Made by a program: the position numbers and the translations under genes. This document shows positions 62,922-64,000 of a DNA stretch of 64,000 nucleotides, one piece after another. This DNA is from Leeia speluncae (GTDB taxonomy: Bacteria; Pseudomonadota; Gammaproteobacteria; Burkholderiales; Leeiaceae): the NCBI RefSeq assembly GCF_020564625.1, contig NZ_JAJBZT010000005.1:248001-312000 (forward strand), given 5' to 3'. The notes beneath the pieces were generated by a model. The model saw nothing but the letters and a program-made list of their open reading frames with translations, ran no database searches and was not told the DNA's origin. Positions within the stretch are counted from its first letter, which is position 1. Each line of letters opens with the position of its first letter.

Positions 62922-64000
62922 ATGACAACAGAATTCAACATTGAAAATGCAGAAAACTTGCAGAGCTATCTGCAAGAAGTTTTAGATTTATTACATCGTC
63001 AATCACAAACGACAGATTCGCTTGCGAAACCGGATGTATCAGAATCTGAACAAGCCATTCTTCTTCAGACACAATCAGAAACACATCAGCAACTTCAGCA
63101 GTTATTAGATGATCTGCACCCTGCGGATATTGCACACATCTTAGAAGCGCTTCCGCTGAAAGATCGTTTGGCAATCTGGCACCTAGTCAGTGCCGATAAC
63201 GATGGCGATATTTTGCTAGAAGTATCCGATGCGGTGCGAAGCACACTGATTGCGGATATGGACGACGAAGAGTTGCTTGCCGCGGCAGAAACCCTCGATA
63301 CGGATGAACTTGCCGATCTAGCGCCTGACTTGCCTGATGACGTGATGGCTGACTTGCTCACCACGCTAGATACACAGGAACGAGAGCGCCTTCAATCAGC
63401 GATGTCTTATGACGACGACCAAGTCGGCTCGCTCATGGATTACGACATGGTCAGCATCCGTGATGACGTCACGCTTGAAGTGGTGCTTCGTTATCTAAGG
63501 CGTTTTGAAGAGTTGCCAACTCATACCGACAAACTCTTCGTGATTGATCATGTTGGCGTATTAAAAGGCATTTTGCCATTAAAACGCCTACTTCTGAATG
63601 CGCCAGAAAAAACCGTTGCGGAAGTGATGTCGGATGACCCGGTCACGTTCTTCCCATCAGATGAAAATGCAGAAGCTGCGAAAGCATTTGAGCGTTACGA
63701 TTTGATTTCTGCACCAGTAGTCGATGCATCTGGCAAACTCTGCGGTCGCCTCACTGTCGACCAAATGGTGGATGTGATTCGAGAGCAGTCTGACAGCGAA
63801 GCATTAAATCGTGCCGGTTTGCGCGAAGAAGAAGATATGTTTGCCCCTCCACTTAAATCAGCCAAGAACCGCTGGTTGTGGGTAGCGATTAACTTATGTA
63901 CCGCATTTATTGCTTCACGGGTGATTGGGGCATTCGAAGGTACCATTTCGCATATTGTTGAGCTAGCAGGATTAGCGACGATTATTTCGGGTATCTGCGG
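62922..64000 (+). CDS. mgtE: Magnesium transporter MgtE, C-terminus cut by window edge
   Basis: The frame opens at 62922 (AGAGGA 6-11 bases upstream) and runs 359 codons to the window end; full MgtE is ~450-490 aa, so most of the membrane part is missing. The N-terminal superhelical domain (~60-185; LDDLHPADIAHILEALPLKDRLAIW) and two CBS domains (~190-310; DQVGSLMDYDMVSIRDDVTLEVVL, KTVAEVMSDDPVTFFPSDENAEAA, ISAPVVDASGKLCGRLTVD) form the cytosolic Mg2+ sensor. The first transmembrane helix starts near 320 (NRWLWVAINLCTAFIASRVIG). It imports Mg2+ through a gated homodimer. The upstream leader appears structured. Confidence 0.95.
   Translation, partial: MTTEFNIENAENLQSYLQEVLDLLHRQSQTTDSLAKPDVSESEQAILLQTQSETHQQLQQLLDDLHPADIAHILEALPLKDRLAIWHLVSADNDGDILLEVSDAVRSTLIADMDDEELLAAAETLDTDELADLAPDLPDDVMADLLTTLDTQERERLQSAMSYDDDQVGSLMDYDMVSIRDDVTLEVVLRYLRRFEELPTHTDKLFVIDHVGVLKGILPLKRLLLNAPEKTVAEVMSDDPVTFFPSDENAEAAKAFERYDLISAPVVDASGKLCGRLTVDQMVDVIREQSDSEALNRAGLREEEDMFAPPLKSAKNRWLWVAINLCTAFIASRVIGAFEGTISHIVELAGLATIISGIC

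Overview
The window is ordinary-density bacterial chromosome, about 60 genes. Gene content and order point to a Gram-negative betaproteobacterium, probably of the Neisseriales side. Supporting features are leuS-lptE-holA, a stand-alone rfaE2, glnA-DUF4124-ntrB-ntrC, mreBCD-mrdA-rodA-rlpA, gatCAB, hslVU, and many lipoproteins and SPOR-domain proteins. No tRNA, rRNA, IS element, prophage or CRISPR array was seen. The genus cannot be named from the sequence alone.

Layout. 0-4 kb: YcfL-like (cut by the left edge) and COG3014 envelope proteins, a histidine phosphatase, a small Cys-rich protein and a dGTPase. 4-8.3 kb: K+ transporter Kup in one operon with a short KdpD/KdpE pair. 8.4-12.3 kb: DMT exporter-MarR-secreted protein-ProX operon, then YigZ, a small conserved protein and MsrB. 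12.3-13.4 kb: a candidate structured small RNA and a FecR/SPOR protein. 13.6-17.8 kb: leuS-lptE-holA. 17.9-26.2 kb: a minus-strand locus of unusual composition, described below. 26.3-35 kb: grxD, a lytic transglycosylase, proS, a di-iron protein with rfaE2, lptM/cyaY, a STAS protein, hslVU behind a heat-shock-type promoter, and a peroxiredoxin. 35-42.2 kb: a large WG-repeat protein and gatC-gatA-GNAT-gatB. 42.4-49.1 kb: the rod-shape and cell-wall elongation operon. 49.1-55.3 kb: the nitrogen-control block (ntrBC, DUF4124, glnA), with sigma54 promoters and NtrC sites readable directly. 55.3-64 kb: rhodanese-aroE-ankyrin-mtgA, ompR-envZ, and mgtE (cut by the right edge).

The most interesting part is 17.9-26.2 kb. 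It encodes two tandem very short type IV pilins (60 and 59 aa; the second is easy to miss) that keep only the N-terminal helix. Next to them is a separate 111-aa exported four-cysteine protein that looks like a detached pilin globular domain. Each short pilin is preceded by a sigma54-type promoter of the same design. The pilin genes are flanked by an O-antigen-ligase/PglL-like membrane protein, a 1175-aa protein with two glycosyltransferase-9-like modules, a membrane-anchored protein carrying a G8 tract, and an ABC-2 transporter. The arrangement recalls the split PilA-N/PilA-C pilins of Geobacter. My inference is a split-pilin system with possible glycan modification.

Other regulatory findings are: NtrC sites plus sigma54 promoters at both glnA and ntrBC; a sigma32-type promoter at hslVU; a possible leaderless phosphatase transcript; a structured minus-strand small RNA downstream of msrB; and a 16-codon proline-containing upstream ORF in the mgtE leader, reminiscent of Mg2+-sensing leader peptides.
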